The translations under genes were made by a program, and so were the position numbers. The notes beneath the pieces are model-generated. The model was not told where the DNA came from, did not search any database, and saw nothing but the letters and a program-made list of their open reading frames with translations. From Anaerolineae bacterium (GTDB lineage: Bacteria > Chloroflexota > Anaerolineae > Promineifilales > Promineifilaceae): 64,000 nt of DNA. The stretch's first letter is position 1, and every line of letters begins with the position of its first letter. Below are positions 52,502 to 59,586 of the stretch, in pieces. The stretch spans positions 113,286 through 177,285 of the forward strand of contig JAHDWJ010000007.1 of the NCBI GenBank assembly GCA_023384415.1. Reading direction: 5' to 3'.

Positions 52502-53716
52502 ATGCACACCAACGAACACACCGCCCAAATCGAAAAATTCATCATCCCCATCGGCCCCCAACATCCGGCCCTGAAAGAGCCAGGCCATTTTGAATTTACC
52601 GTAGATGGGGAAATCGTCACCCATGCCTCAGTGCGGCTGGGGTATGCCCATCGGGGCATTGAGAAAGGAGTAGAGTCCCGCAACTGGACACAAAACCTCT
52701 ACCTGCTGGAGCGCGTCTGTGGTATTTGCTCCCATGTTCACGCCACCGCTTATTGTCTCGGCGTCGAGAAATTAGCCGGGGTTGAAGCCCCACCTCGGGC
52801 CCAGGCCATTCGAGAACTGGTGGCTGAATTGGAGCGCATCCACAGCCATTACCTCTGGCTGGGAGTCACCGCCCACGAAGCTGGCTTTGATACCCTGTTC
52901 ATGTACACCTGGCGCGACCGGGAAACGGTGATGGACATTCTCGAAGCGATCAGCGGCAACCGGGTTCATTATTCGGCCAACATTTTAGGTGGCGTCAAAT
53001 TTGACCTGGGAGAAAAAGAGGCCCAGACCATCCGCCAGGGGTTAAGTTTCCTGGAAGAGCGCACCCACCATTATCTGGAAGTCGTCTCCCAAGATGCCCT
53101 CTTTTTGCAGCGCACCAGAGGCATTGGGGTGATGACCCTGGCCCAGGCCGAGACGATTGGGGTCATTGGGCCAACGGCACGGGCTTCAGGATTGGCGCGA
53201 GATGTACGGCTGGATGATCCGTATGCGGCTTATGACCGGTTCCCCGTGCCTATTATCCTGGATGATCGGGGAGATTTGTCCGCCCGGGTGGTGGTACGGC
53301 TCAAAGAGCTGTTAGCCAGCATCGAGACCATCCGCCACATTCTAGACGATCTACCCCCTGGGGAACTGACGGTGCGTGTCCCGCGCAAAATCAAACCAGG
53401 GGAAGCGATCAGCCGGGTGGAAGCACCTCGTGGGGAGTTGTTCTATTTCATCAAAAGCAACGGCAGCGAGATGCCCGAACGCATCCACATCCGCACCCCC
53501 ACCCTCTGCAACATGGCCTCAGTGCTAACCCTGGCGGTGGGGCACCATCTGGCCGATATGCCGATGCTGCTGGCGGGCATTGACCCCTGTTTCTCCTGTA
53601 ATGATCGGGGAATTGTCGTGCAATATGGTGGCGATGACCATGATCATTGGACATGGGAGCGGCTGCGGCAGTTCGGGATTGATCATTATAAACAACTGGA
53701 GTCTGGCGTTTTTTAA
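52502..53716 (+). CDS. [NiFe]-hydrogenase group 4 large (catalytic) subunit
   Basis: 404 residues, NuoD-like fold but with both metal-binding Cys pairs. The L1 motif RVCGICSHVH has Cys73, Cys76 and His80. The L2 motif DPCFSCNDR has Cys363 and Cys366. This distinguishes a true hydrogenase from complex I. The N-terminal IGPQHPALKEPGHFEF and YAHRGIEKG are NuoD-like. By analogy with HycE, the HycI-type protease would cleave after Arg369, removing 35 residues. The last six residues (LESGVF) and the stop come from a MITE-like insertion; without it the gene would end after Gln398 with TGA. Catalyses H2 evolution from ferredoxin or the reverse. Confidence 0.94.
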   Translation: MHTNEHTAQIEKFIIPIGPQHPALKEPGHFEFTVDGEIVTHASVRLGYAHRGIEKGVESRNWTQNLYLLERVCGICSHVHATAYCLGVEKLAGVEAPPRAQAIRELVAELERIHSHYLWLGVTAHEAGFDTLFMYTWRDRETVMDILEAISGNRVHYSANILGGVKFDLGEKEAQTIRQGLSFLEERTHHYLEVVSQDALFLQRTRGIGVMTLAQAETIGVIGPTARASGLARDVRLDDPYAAYDRFPVPIILDDRGDLSARVVVRLKELLASIETIRHILDDLPPGELTVRVPRKIKPGEAISRVEAPRGELFYFIKSNGSEMPERIHIRTPTLCNMASVLTLAVGHHLADMPMLLAGIDPCFSCNDRGIVVQYGGDDHDHWTWERLRQFGIDHYKQLESGVF

Positions 53717-53790
53717 TCTGACCACTGGGTATTAGGTTATTACTGTATTGGTTATTACCACTGGTGGAATCAATTTTCGCCAGAGTCCAG
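53696..53790. mobile_element. MITE-like element E, copy 2, inserted at the large-subunit stop codon
   Basis: 95 bp bounded by CTGGAGTCTGGCG and CGCCAGAGTCCAG (12 of 13 complementary), reversed in orientation relative to 46428-46530. It is flanked by TAAACAA at 53689-53695 and 53791-53797. Removing the element and one duplicate joins TATAAACAA to TGA, restoring an in-frame stop. The interior holds GGTTATTACTGTATTGG and related units. Confidence 0.88.
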
Positions 53791-53813
53791 TAAACAATGA
53801 AAGGTAAGCTGTT

Positions 53814-54722
53814 ATGACGCAACTGATTCATTTGCTCTTTTTCCCTGGCGGTCTGTTTTTGTTGGCCCTGGGGATGGGGTATGAATGGCTGGACCGGAAG
53901 CTGCTGGCCCGCCTACAAAATCGGCAGGGGCCGCGCTGGTTCCAACCTCTAGCCGATACGGTTAAGCTGTTGAGCAAAGAGGAGATTATCCCCCAGGGAG
54001 CCAACCCCTGGCTGTTTATCTTTTTGCCGGTGGTGGCTCTGGCCGGGACGCTCACGGCCGCGCTGTATGTGCCCCTGTTTGGTTTGCCCCCAGCCCATTC
54101 CCTGCCCGGTGATCTCATCCTGACCATCTATCTGCTCAGTTTGCTGACCCTGGGCACGGGATTGGCTGGGGCTAATACGCCTAACCGGTTTTCCCTGGTG
54201 GGTGCCACCCGCACCCTGACCCAGTTGTTTGCTTATGAAGCTCCGTTCTTGATGGCTTTGTTGGGGCCGGCCATTGTGGCCGGAAGCTGGCAAATCAGCA
54301 TCATTAACGATTTTGCCGGCCGCAACTGGCTCATTGTGACCCAATTTGTCGGCTTTCTGGTGGCGGTGATTGGGCTGATGGGCAAGCTGGAACTCCCCCC
54401 GTTTGATGCCCCGGAAGCGGAGACGGAGATTGTCTCTGGGGCTTTGACGGAATACAGCGGCCGCGGCTATGCCTTATTCCGCCTGGCCAAAAATGTGGAA
54501 CTGGTTGTGGGGCTGACCCTGGTAGCTTCGTTCTATCTGGGCGGATTAGCCAATCCCCTGGCTTTCATCCTTAAAACCGGCGCCTTGCTCCTGATCATCG
54601 TCGGCGTACAAACCTTACTCACCCGCCTGCGCCTGGACCAGACGGTTGGCCTGTGGTGGCGCTATGGGGCGCTGCTTGTCCTGGCCCAATGGCTGATGAT
54701 TGTGTTGGCGAAAATCATCTAA
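53814..54722 (+). CDS. hydrogenase membrane subunit, NuoH/EchB/HycD-like
   Basis: 302 residues, about eight membrane helices. ARLQNRQGPRWFQPLADTVK then LLSKEEIIP near residue 37-65 and ELPPFDAPEAETEIVSGALT then EYSGRG near 190-215 are the conserved cytoplasmic loops of the NuoH family. It anchors the hydrogenase module and links redox chemistry to the ion channels. AAAGGT lies upstream of the ATG, just after the MITE-like element. Confidence 0.95.
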   Translation: MTQLIHLLFFPGGLFLLALGMGYEWLDRKLLARLQNRQGPRWFQPLADTVKLLSKEEIIPQGANPWLFIFLPVVALAGTLTAALYVPLFGLPPAHSLPGDLILTIYLLSLLTLGTGLAGANTPNRFSLVGATRTLTQLFAYEAPFLMALLGPAIVAGSWQISIINDFAGRNWLIVTQFVGFLVAVIGLMGKLELPPFDAPEAETEIVSGALTEYSGRGYALFRLAKNVELVVGLTLVASFYLGGLANPLAFILKTGALLLIIVGVQTLLTRLRLDQTVGLWWRYGALLVLAQWLMIVLAKII

Positions 54723-54732
54723 AAACACGACT

Positions 54733-54778
54733 ATTAGTGTATTAGCGAAACCAATACACCAATACACCAATAACCTTC
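54733..54778. repeat. short repeat related to the inside of element E
   Basis: TATTAGTGTATTAGCG-like sequence then CCAATACACCAATACACCAA precedes the ferredoxin-type gene. No terminal repeats are visible. Confidence 0.5.
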
Positions 54779-54779
54779 C

Positions 54780-55205
54780 ATGAAACTAGCAACCTTACTC
54801 AAAGATGTCTGGCAGTCGCTGTGGCGACGGCCAGCGACGGAAGCATATCCTCTGGTCAAACCGGAAACATCAGCCCGATTTAGGGGACAGCTGCATTACA
54901 ACTCCCAAGGCTGTACCGGGTGCTGCCTGTGTAACAAAGATTGTCCGGCCAACGCCATTGAAATGATCACCCTGGATAAGAAAAATAAGCGGTTTGTTTT
55001 GCGCTATGATATGGATCAATGTATCTACTGCGGTCAATGTGTGCAAAATTGCCGCTTTAGCTGCCTCTCTATGTCCCCGGAAGAGTGGGAATTAGCGGCC
55101 GCCGGCAAAGAGCCGTTCACCGTTTATTATGGTCAGGAAGAGGATGTCAAAGATGTGCTGGCAAAGTTCACTCCAGAGGATCATCCAGAAGCTGCCCCAC
55201 GCTGA
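54780..55205 (+). CDS. hydrogenase 2x[4Fe-4S] ferredoxin-like subunit, NuoI/HycF type
   Basis: 141 residues with two [4Fe-4S] motifs: CTGCCLCNKDCP (near residue 46) and CIYCGQCVQNC (near 81). It brings electrons from soluble ferredoxin to the small subunit. The first residues carry YPLVKPETSARFRGQLHYNS, typical of group 4 HycF/EchF proteins. Its 3' end overlaps the maturation protease gene. Confidence 0.93.
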   Translation: MKLATLLKDVWQSLWRRPATEAYPLVKPETSARFRGQLHYNSQGCTGCCLCNKDCPANAIEMITLDKKNKRFVLRYDMDQCIYCGQCVQNCRFSCLSMSPEEWELAAAGKEPFTVYYGQEEDVKDVLAKFTPEDHPEAAPR

Positions 55206-55647
55206 ACCACGTCTGGCGGTGGTGGGAGTAGGGCATGAGCTGCGCGGAGATGATGCCGCCGGCGTCATGGTGGCCCGCCAGCTGCTGGCTTTGCCGCAAA
55301 CGGATGACAACTGGCTGGTGCTGGATGGGGGGCAGGCCCCGGAAAACTGTACCGGCCCCCTGCGCCGCTTTGCCCCTGACCTGGTGATCCTGGTGGACGC
55401 GGCCGCGCTCAATCTCACCCCTGGGGACATCCAACTCCTCACCTGGCAGCAAATCGGTGGCCTGAGTGCCAGCACCCACACCCTGCCCCTGCACCTGCTG
55501 GCCCGCTACCTCATCGCCGAACTCAATTGTGAGGTCATCCTTATAGCTATCCAGCCAGACGATACCAGCCTGGGCGCACCACTCTCTCCTTTGGTACAAT
55601 CGGCGGTAGAAGAAGTGGGCAGAGTGATTGAGAGATTGAGAGATTGA
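55153..55647 (+). CDS. hycI: HycI-type hydrogenase maturation endopeptidase
   Basis: 164 residues from the ATG at 55153, preceded by GAAGAGG; earlier ATGs at 55129 and 55144 are possible. LAVVGVGHELRGDDAAGV holds the nickel-sensing acidic residue (Glu/Asp), VILVDAAALNLTPGDIQLL the second Asp, and STHTLPLHLLARYL the His. These are the three ligands of the M52 family. LDGGQAPENCTGPLRRF and LIAIQPDD are HycI-specific. It cleaves the C-terminal tail of the large subunit after nickel insertion. It overlaps the ferredoxin gene by 53 bp. hypA-F genes are not in the window. Confidence 0.92.
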   Translation: MCWQSSLQRIIQKLPHAEPRLAVVGVGHELRGDDAAGVMVARQLLALPQTDDNWLVLDGGQAPENCTGPLRRFAPDLVILVDAAALNLTPGDIQLLTWQQIGGLSASTHTLPLHLLARYLIAELNCEVILIAIQPDDTSLGAPLSPLVQSAVEEVGRVIERLRD

Positions 55648-55656
55648 GAGATTGAG
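55626..55656. repeat. tandem GATTGAGA repeat at a gene end
   Basis: GATTGAGAGATTGAGAGATT is repeated four times across the hycI stop codon and supplies its last residues. Confidence 0.8.
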
Positions 55657-55758
55657 CGAGTTGAGACTGCTCACAGCACCCCGGTACCAGGAACAAAGCC
55701 GTCCAACCGTTTTTCATAATTCATCCTTCATAATTCATCCTTCCCCCTGGAGTCGTCT

Positions 55759-56310
55759 ATGTTTCAAAAATTACTTGTCCCCCTGGATGGTTCAGAATTG
55801 GCGGAGAAGGCGATTGCGGCCGCGACCGAGTTGGCCCAACGGTTTAGCAGCCAGATTATGCTGCTCCGGGTTGTCGAAGCCCCGATCTTACGCAGCCAGC
55901 GGTACAATATCAGTTTTGCCGAGATGTTAAACACCCTGCGCCAAAGTGAACTCAAAGAGGCCGAGCGTTATTTGCAGCAGGTACAAAGCAGCTTGCACGG
56001 GCAAGGGATCAAGGCCCAAATGGTTATCGCCGAAGGGGAGCCGGTGGCGGAGCAGATTTTGCAGCAGGTAGAAAAGCTGGGCGCAGATACTATTGTGATG
56101 TGTACCCGGGGGCAAAGTGGGCTGCGCCGCTGGGTCTATGGCAGTGTGGCGGACCGGGTGCTGCGTTATGCTGAGGTGCCGGTGGTGCTGGTACGCGGCC
56201 GCGAAACCCACCCCACCCCACCCGCCGAAATCACCATCCCCCCCATCGAAACCTTCGCCGACATCCACACCCCAGCCCTGCTCGAAGGGGATGAAGGAGC
56301 CGAATCGTGA
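55759..56310 (+). CDS. universal stress protein, UspA family
   Basis: 183 residues with a single Usp domain. LLVPLDGSELAEKAI is at the N-terminus. The ATP-binding motif GQSGLRRWVYGSVADRVL follows the pattern G-x2-G-x9-G-S, then VPVVLVRGRE. A 35-residue Pro-rich acidic tail is extra. It follows the hydrogenase operon after 111 bp with its own CCCTGGAG ribosome binding site. Likely a stress or energy-state ATP-binding regulator. Confidence 0.9.
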   Translation: MFQKLLVPLDGSELAEKAIAAATELAQRFSSQIMLLRVVEAPILRSQRYNISFAEMLNTLRQSELKEAERYLQQVQSSLHGQGIKAQMVIAEGEPVAEQILQQVEKLGADTIVMCTRGQSGLRRWVYGSVADRVLRYAEVPVVLVRGRETHPTPPAEITIPPIETFADIHTPALLEGDEGAES

Positions 56311-56337
56311 GTTTTATCCCCAGATGACACCTGCCCC

Positions 56338-56371
56338 AGTAACAACACCCAATACACCAATAACCCAAGGA
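56338..56371. repeat. short repeat related to the inside of element E
   Basis: AGTAACAACACCCAATACAC then CAATAACCC lies just before AAGGAGC, the ribosome binding site of the ferritin-like gene. Confidence 0.5.
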
Positions 56372-56378
56372 GCAAACT

Positions 56379-56804
56379 ATGAACAAAGAAACCCTCATCC
56401 AACATCTCAACCAGGATTTAGCTGGTGAACTCAGCGCCATCATCCAATACCTGACCTACGCGGCCAAAGCCACCGGCCCTTACCGCCCCCAACTAGCCCA
56501 ATTTTTCCTGGCTGAAATTGCCGATGAACAGCTTCACGCCCAATTCTTAGCCAATAAAATCGTCGCCCTGGGGGGTGAACCCACCACCCAACCCCGCCCC
56601 GTCCCCCCAGCCCACTCCAACCGGGAAATGTTACAAAACATCCTGGCGGCCGAGCGGAAGGCCGTGGCTGACTACACCCAACGCGCCCAGGAAGCCGATG
56701 CTTTCGGTGACAAGGGGCTGGTTGTTCAGCTTGAGGATATGGTGCGAGATGAAAGCGGCCATTCCGAAGAGACAGAGCGAATGCTGCGCGATTGGCCGCT
56801 GTAA
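56379..56804 (+). CDS. ferritin-like / bacterioferritin family protein
   Basis: 141 residues, four-helix bundle. Di-iron ligands can be placed in LAGELSAIIQY (Glu), EIADEQLHAQ (Glu-x-x-His), AERKAVADYTQRAQEA (Glu) and MVRDESGHSEE (Glu-x-x-His). No haem-ligating Met is evident at the bacterioferritin position, so it may be a ferritin-like oxidase or storage protein. AAGGAGC precedes the ATG. Confidence 0.85.
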   Translation: MNKETLIQHLNQDLAGELSAIIQYLTYAAKATGPYRPQLAQFFLAEIADEQLHAQFLANKIVALGGEPTTQPRPVPPAHSNREMLQNILAAERKAVADYTQRAQEADAFGDKGLVVQLEDMVRDESGHSEETERMLRDWPL

Positions 56805-56968
56805 ACCAGCTTGAATAGCTTAAAAACCGGGTATGGTTTAACCGATCTTTACAATTTGACGGCCGACCGCCGACCACGATTTTACCAGTGATAGGCGGTC
56901 AACGGTCACCGGTCAGCCGTCTGCGGTCAAGAATGTGTAAACTACCGTTTCCAGAGCAGGTGAACCTT

Positions 56969-57085
56969 AAAGATTTATCTACAGATGTCACAGATAGACA
57001 CAGATTTCTAAGCTATCTGTGAAAATCTGTGTCATCTGTGGAGCGGTTCTTGTTTTCTGCCCAACAAGTTGAGTTGTAAGGTACT
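56969..57085. repeat. dispersed repeat family D, shortened copy
   Basis: AGATTTATCTACAGATGTCA, CTATCTGTGAAAATCTG, GGTTCTTGTTTTCTGCCCAA and GAGTTGTAAGGTACTAAAAT match both ends of family D, while the CGCAGAGACGC middle is missing. Confidence 0.75.
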
Positions 57086-57184
57086 AAAATCTGCGTTAAT
57101 CTGCGGATGATTCTTTCCCCCACCCCCTTCCCCTCTTCACCCCTTAAATTTATCGCCTAAACTCGTCCAATAGCGGCGGCGGTC

Positions 57185-57280
57185 ACAGATGAACCAAGAT
57201 TTTTAGGCCATCAGTGAAAATCCAGGTCATTTGTGGATTCCTTCTTATTTTTGTCTAACAAAGTGATTTGTAAGGCACCT
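57185..57280. repeat. dispersed repeat family D, second shortened copy
   Basis: CACAGATGAACCAAGATTTT, CATCAGTGAAAATCCAGGTC and TGATTTGTAAGGCACCT follow the same order as 56969-57085. Confidence 0.65.
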
Positions 57281-57328
57281 GGCCGCAGGCGAACTCTGGC
57301 TGTGTCGCCCTTGGGCAATCCCAACCCT

Positions 57329-57492
57329 TTCGGATAGTGATGAATATTTGACAAAATAGACCCAAAAATACGCGACATAACCAAAAATTCGGATAGTGAT
57401 AAACAATTCAAAAAGAACCCCATCTCAAACTTCTTTTAGCTAGACATAAATTGGTCTTCGGATAGTAATTAACGAAGCAAAAAAGAACCCAC
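57329..57492. repeat. three direct repeats starting TTCGGATAGTRAT
   Basis: Copies of about 36 bp at 57329, 57388 and 57457 share TTCGGATAGT(G/A)AT and end near AGA(A)CCC, with spacers of about 23 and 33 bp. Identity outside the first 13 bases is poor. They could be protein-binding sites. The rest of the 56805-57608 gap holds family D fragments and a GGAACCCC-type hairpin near 57483-57533, and no gene I can support. Confidence 0.55.
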
Positions 57493-57586
57493 AGCAATGC
57501 AATGCCTCAGCTAAAAGTGGGGTTCCTTCTCCTGATCAAATCTTTCTGCCCCGCGCCAGTTGTATCAACACAACTGAACTGATAAC

Positions 57587-57595
57587 TGGTATAAT
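57587..57595 (+). promoter_or_regulatory. extended -10 promoter, nearly leaderless
   Basis: TGGTATAAT at 57587-57595 is a perfect extended -10. Transcription would begin near 57602, only about seven bases before the ATG at 57609, so the mRNA may be translated with almost no leader. No Shine-Dalgarno is present. Confidence 0.55.
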
Positions 57596-57608
57596 CCCCC
57601 TTTGCTCT

Positions 57609-57914
57609 ATGTCGCAACCAACCCTACCACCCCCCCACCCCACTACCCTTCCCCTGCCGATGTGCCGCGTCGGCTGTGGAGCGTGCTGCATTGTGCCCTC
57701 GATCTCTTCCCCGATACCAGGAATGCCCAATGGCAAACCGGCTGGGGTGCGCTGTGTGCAGCTCAGTGAAGATAACCGCTGCCAGCTGTTTGGTCGTCCA
57801 GAGCGGCCGCCGGTTTGTGTACGCCTGCAACCCAACGAAGAGATGTGCGGCCGCGACTCCGCCCATGCCTTCACTTACCTTATCCAGCTAGAACAGACGA
57901 CGCGGCCGCGATGA
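57609..57914 (+). CDS. YkgJ family cysteine-cluster protein
   Basis: 101 residues. CRVGCGACCIVPSISSPIPG is the family core, the CxxxCxxCC cluster that may bind a metal or Fe-S centre. Then GKPAGVRCVQLSEDNRCQLF, RPPVCVRLQPNEEMCG. All eight Cys of the family pattern are present. It overlaps the following transporter gene by ATGA. Biochemical role is not established in the family. Confidence 0.88.
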   Translation: MSQPTLPPPHPTTLPLPMCRVGCGACCIVPSISSPIPGMPNGKPAGVRCVQLSEDNRCQLFGRPERPPVCVRLQPNEEMCGRDSAHAFTYLIQLEQTTRPR

Positions 57915-58792
57915 AACCAGACACCCTCCGCGCCACCATCGTTGGGTCCACTGCCATCCTCATGTGGGGCACCCTGGCCACCCTCACCACCCTGGCCGGG
58001 AACATCCCCCCCTTCCAACTGACCACCTTCTCCTTCACCCTGGCCTTCGCCATCGGCCTCATCTTATGGCTAAAACAAGGGGGCAGCTTACGCCAGCAGC
58101 TGCGTCTGCCCTGGCGCGTCTGGGTTTTGGGCATCTATGGGCTGTTTGGTTACCACTTCTTTTACTTTATGGCCTTACAACGGGCCCCCGCCGTCGAAGC
58201 CAGCCTCATCGCCTACCTCTGGCCTTTGCTCATCGTCCTCTTCTCCGCCATGCTGCCCGGAGAAAAATTGCGCTGGTTCCATCTGGTAGGGGCCGGGGTT
58301 GCCTTCGGCGGGGCGGCTCTGCTCGTGACGGGTGGGCAAGGGATCCGTTTTAACCCGGCTTACACCCTGGGGTACGGTCTGGCCTTGTTGTGTGCTTTCA
58401 CCTGGTCAAGTTACTCGGTGCTTTCCCGCTTCTTTGGAGCCATCCCGACACAAACGGTCGGCGGCTTTTGTGGCGTCACCGCCTTGTTGGCCGGGATTTG
58501 CCACCTTCTTTTTGAAAACACCGTCTGGCCGGTGGGGTGGGAATGGGGGGCAATTGTGGCCTTGGGGATAGGGCCGGTGGGGGCGGCTTTTTACACCTGG
58601 GATTATGGGGTCAAGCGGGGCAACATCCGCCTGTTGGGAGCGTTTTCTTATGCCACGCCGCTGCTTTCAACCTTGTTACTCATTGGGTTGGGGTTGGCCA
58701 GGGCCAGCGGGGTCTTGCTTCTGGCCTGCTTGCTCATTGTGGGTGGGGCACTCCTGGCCTCAGCCGATTCACTGGACCCCACGAAATCCTGA
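57911..58792 (+). CDS. EamA/DMT family transporter
   Basis: 293 residues from the ATG at 57911, with ten membrane helices arranged as two EamA repeats (about 10-140 and 150-288). AILMWGTLATLTTLAG, QRAPAVEASLIAYLWPLLIV and the second-repeat GALFCAFTWSSYSVLSRFF-type region are characteristic. Probably exports an amino acid or related metabolite; substrate unknown. Translationally coupled to the YkgJ gene. Confidence 0.88.
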   Translation: MKPDTLRATIVGSTAILMWGTLATLTTLAGNIPPFQLTTFSFTLAFAIGLILWLKQGGSLRQQLRLPWRVWVLGIYGLFGYHFFYFMALQRAPAVEASLIAYLWPLLIVLFSAMLPGEKLRWFHLVGAGVAFGGAALLVTGGQGIRFNPAYTLGYGLALLCAFTWSSYSVLSRFFGAIPTQTVGGFCGVTALLAGICHLLFENTVWPVGWEWGAIVALGIGPVGAAFYTWDYGVKRGNIRLLGAFSYATPLLSTLLLIGLGLARASGVLLLACLLIVGGALLASADSLDPTKS

Positions 58793-58800
58793 AGACCCAA

Positions 58801-58860
58801 AAAATCTGTGTTCATCTGTGACCTCTGTGGATAAATCTTTTCTGGCTTGTCCAGGTTAGG
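58801..58860. repeat. dispersed repeat family D, terminal fragment
   Basis: TGTGTTCATCTGTGACCTCT and GATAAATCTTTTCTGGCTTG then TCCAGGTTAGG match the end of 34150-34392 in the same orientation. Confidence 0.8.
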
Positions 58861-58950
58861 ATTTGGCCGGGAAAAATCTGCGTTCTTGTATGGGTAAGAA
58901 AGTATCTTGCTTTACGATCCCAAACATTGAGCAGCTATCCTGGAGAAACA

Positions 58951-58986
58951 AAAAGCGTCTTCTCAGGAGGGGGAGAAGACGCTTTT
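58951..58986. terminator. Rho-independent terminator after the EamA gene
   Basis: AAAAGCGTCTTCTC (58951-58964) pairs perfectly with GAGAAGACGCTTTT (58973-58986), an 8-base loop between. With A and T runs on both sides it can work on either strand. Confidence 0.88.
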
Positions 58987-59441
58987 ATTGGTTTGGTACT
59001 CACACAACGAAGGGAGAGTACAATGTGACGGGCCAATCTCAAAAATCGAGGGAGGGGGGAGATGGCCCTGGGTTCGGCCAGGGGAATTTAATCCAGTCGC
59101 GTTTCTCTCGTGCCAGTTCAGGGGGGGAAAGTTCCCTCTTAACCTGACCAAACTTAAGCAGGAGTATACCATTGATTGTGCAAAATGTCACGAATAGAAC
59201 AGCGTTCTCATTTGCCACTAACCGTTGCCCCACCGCAAAATCTGCGGCCGCTGATGAGGGCAGTTGAACTCATAGCACACCAGTAATAAATACCAACTTT
59301 ACGCAGTGATAATTGCCTCTTGCGCCAACCCATTATTCACTTTGCACAGTTAACGACCATATTTTTCAGTCATTCTTTTTCTTGACGCCTTGCGCCAACA
59401 AGATTAAACTACCGCCCATAATCAAATATTGTTTTGGGCCA

Positions 59442-59484
59442 TGACGCCTCAGTACACATCTTGTTGTGTGTCTGGGGCGTTTTT
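59442..59484 (+). terminator. terminator hairpin in the amt leader (possible attenuator)
   Basis: ACGCCTCAG near 59442 pairs with CTGGGGCGT (59472-59480, one G-T pair) around a smaller TACACA/TGTGTG stem, followed by TTTTTTATTT. It ends about 100 bp before the amt start, with no gene upstream on this strand for 650 bp, so it may end a leader RNA. TTGCGCCAAC is repeated at 59320-59329 and 59390-59399 just upstream. No known riboswitch consensus was recognised in 58987-59586. Confidence 0.55.
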
Positions 59485-59586
59485 TATTTGCCCGATGAGC
59501 GGGCGAATAGACGAGTGCAGCTTTTGTCACCTTGCCACCAGGCCACTCGGCAGCTTCGCGGCTCATTTTTACAGGGGGAAGATGCG

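Noticed and set aside
46635-55205. Respiratory complex I (nuo) operon
   Set aside because: The large subunit has both Ni-binding Cys pairs, a HycI protease gene follows, and NuoE/F/G are absent, so this is a group 4 hydrogenase.
57211-57423. 72-residue minus-strand open frame in the 57-kb gap
   Set aside because: It crosses the direct TTCGGATAGT repeats and repeat D, with no ribosome binding site; likely chance.
57329-57492. CRISPR-like pattern of three 36-bp units with 23-33 bp spacers
   Set aside because: Only the first 13 bases are conserved between units; real CRISPR repeats are nearly identical over their length. No cas genes are nearby.
58863-59147. Open frames in the amt leader
   Set aside because: They cross a strong terminator hairpin, have no ribosome binding site and show no protein-like composition.
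59434-59586. Longer start of the ammonium transporter
   Set aside because: It would translate the leader terminator hairpin; AGGGGGAAG supports 59587.
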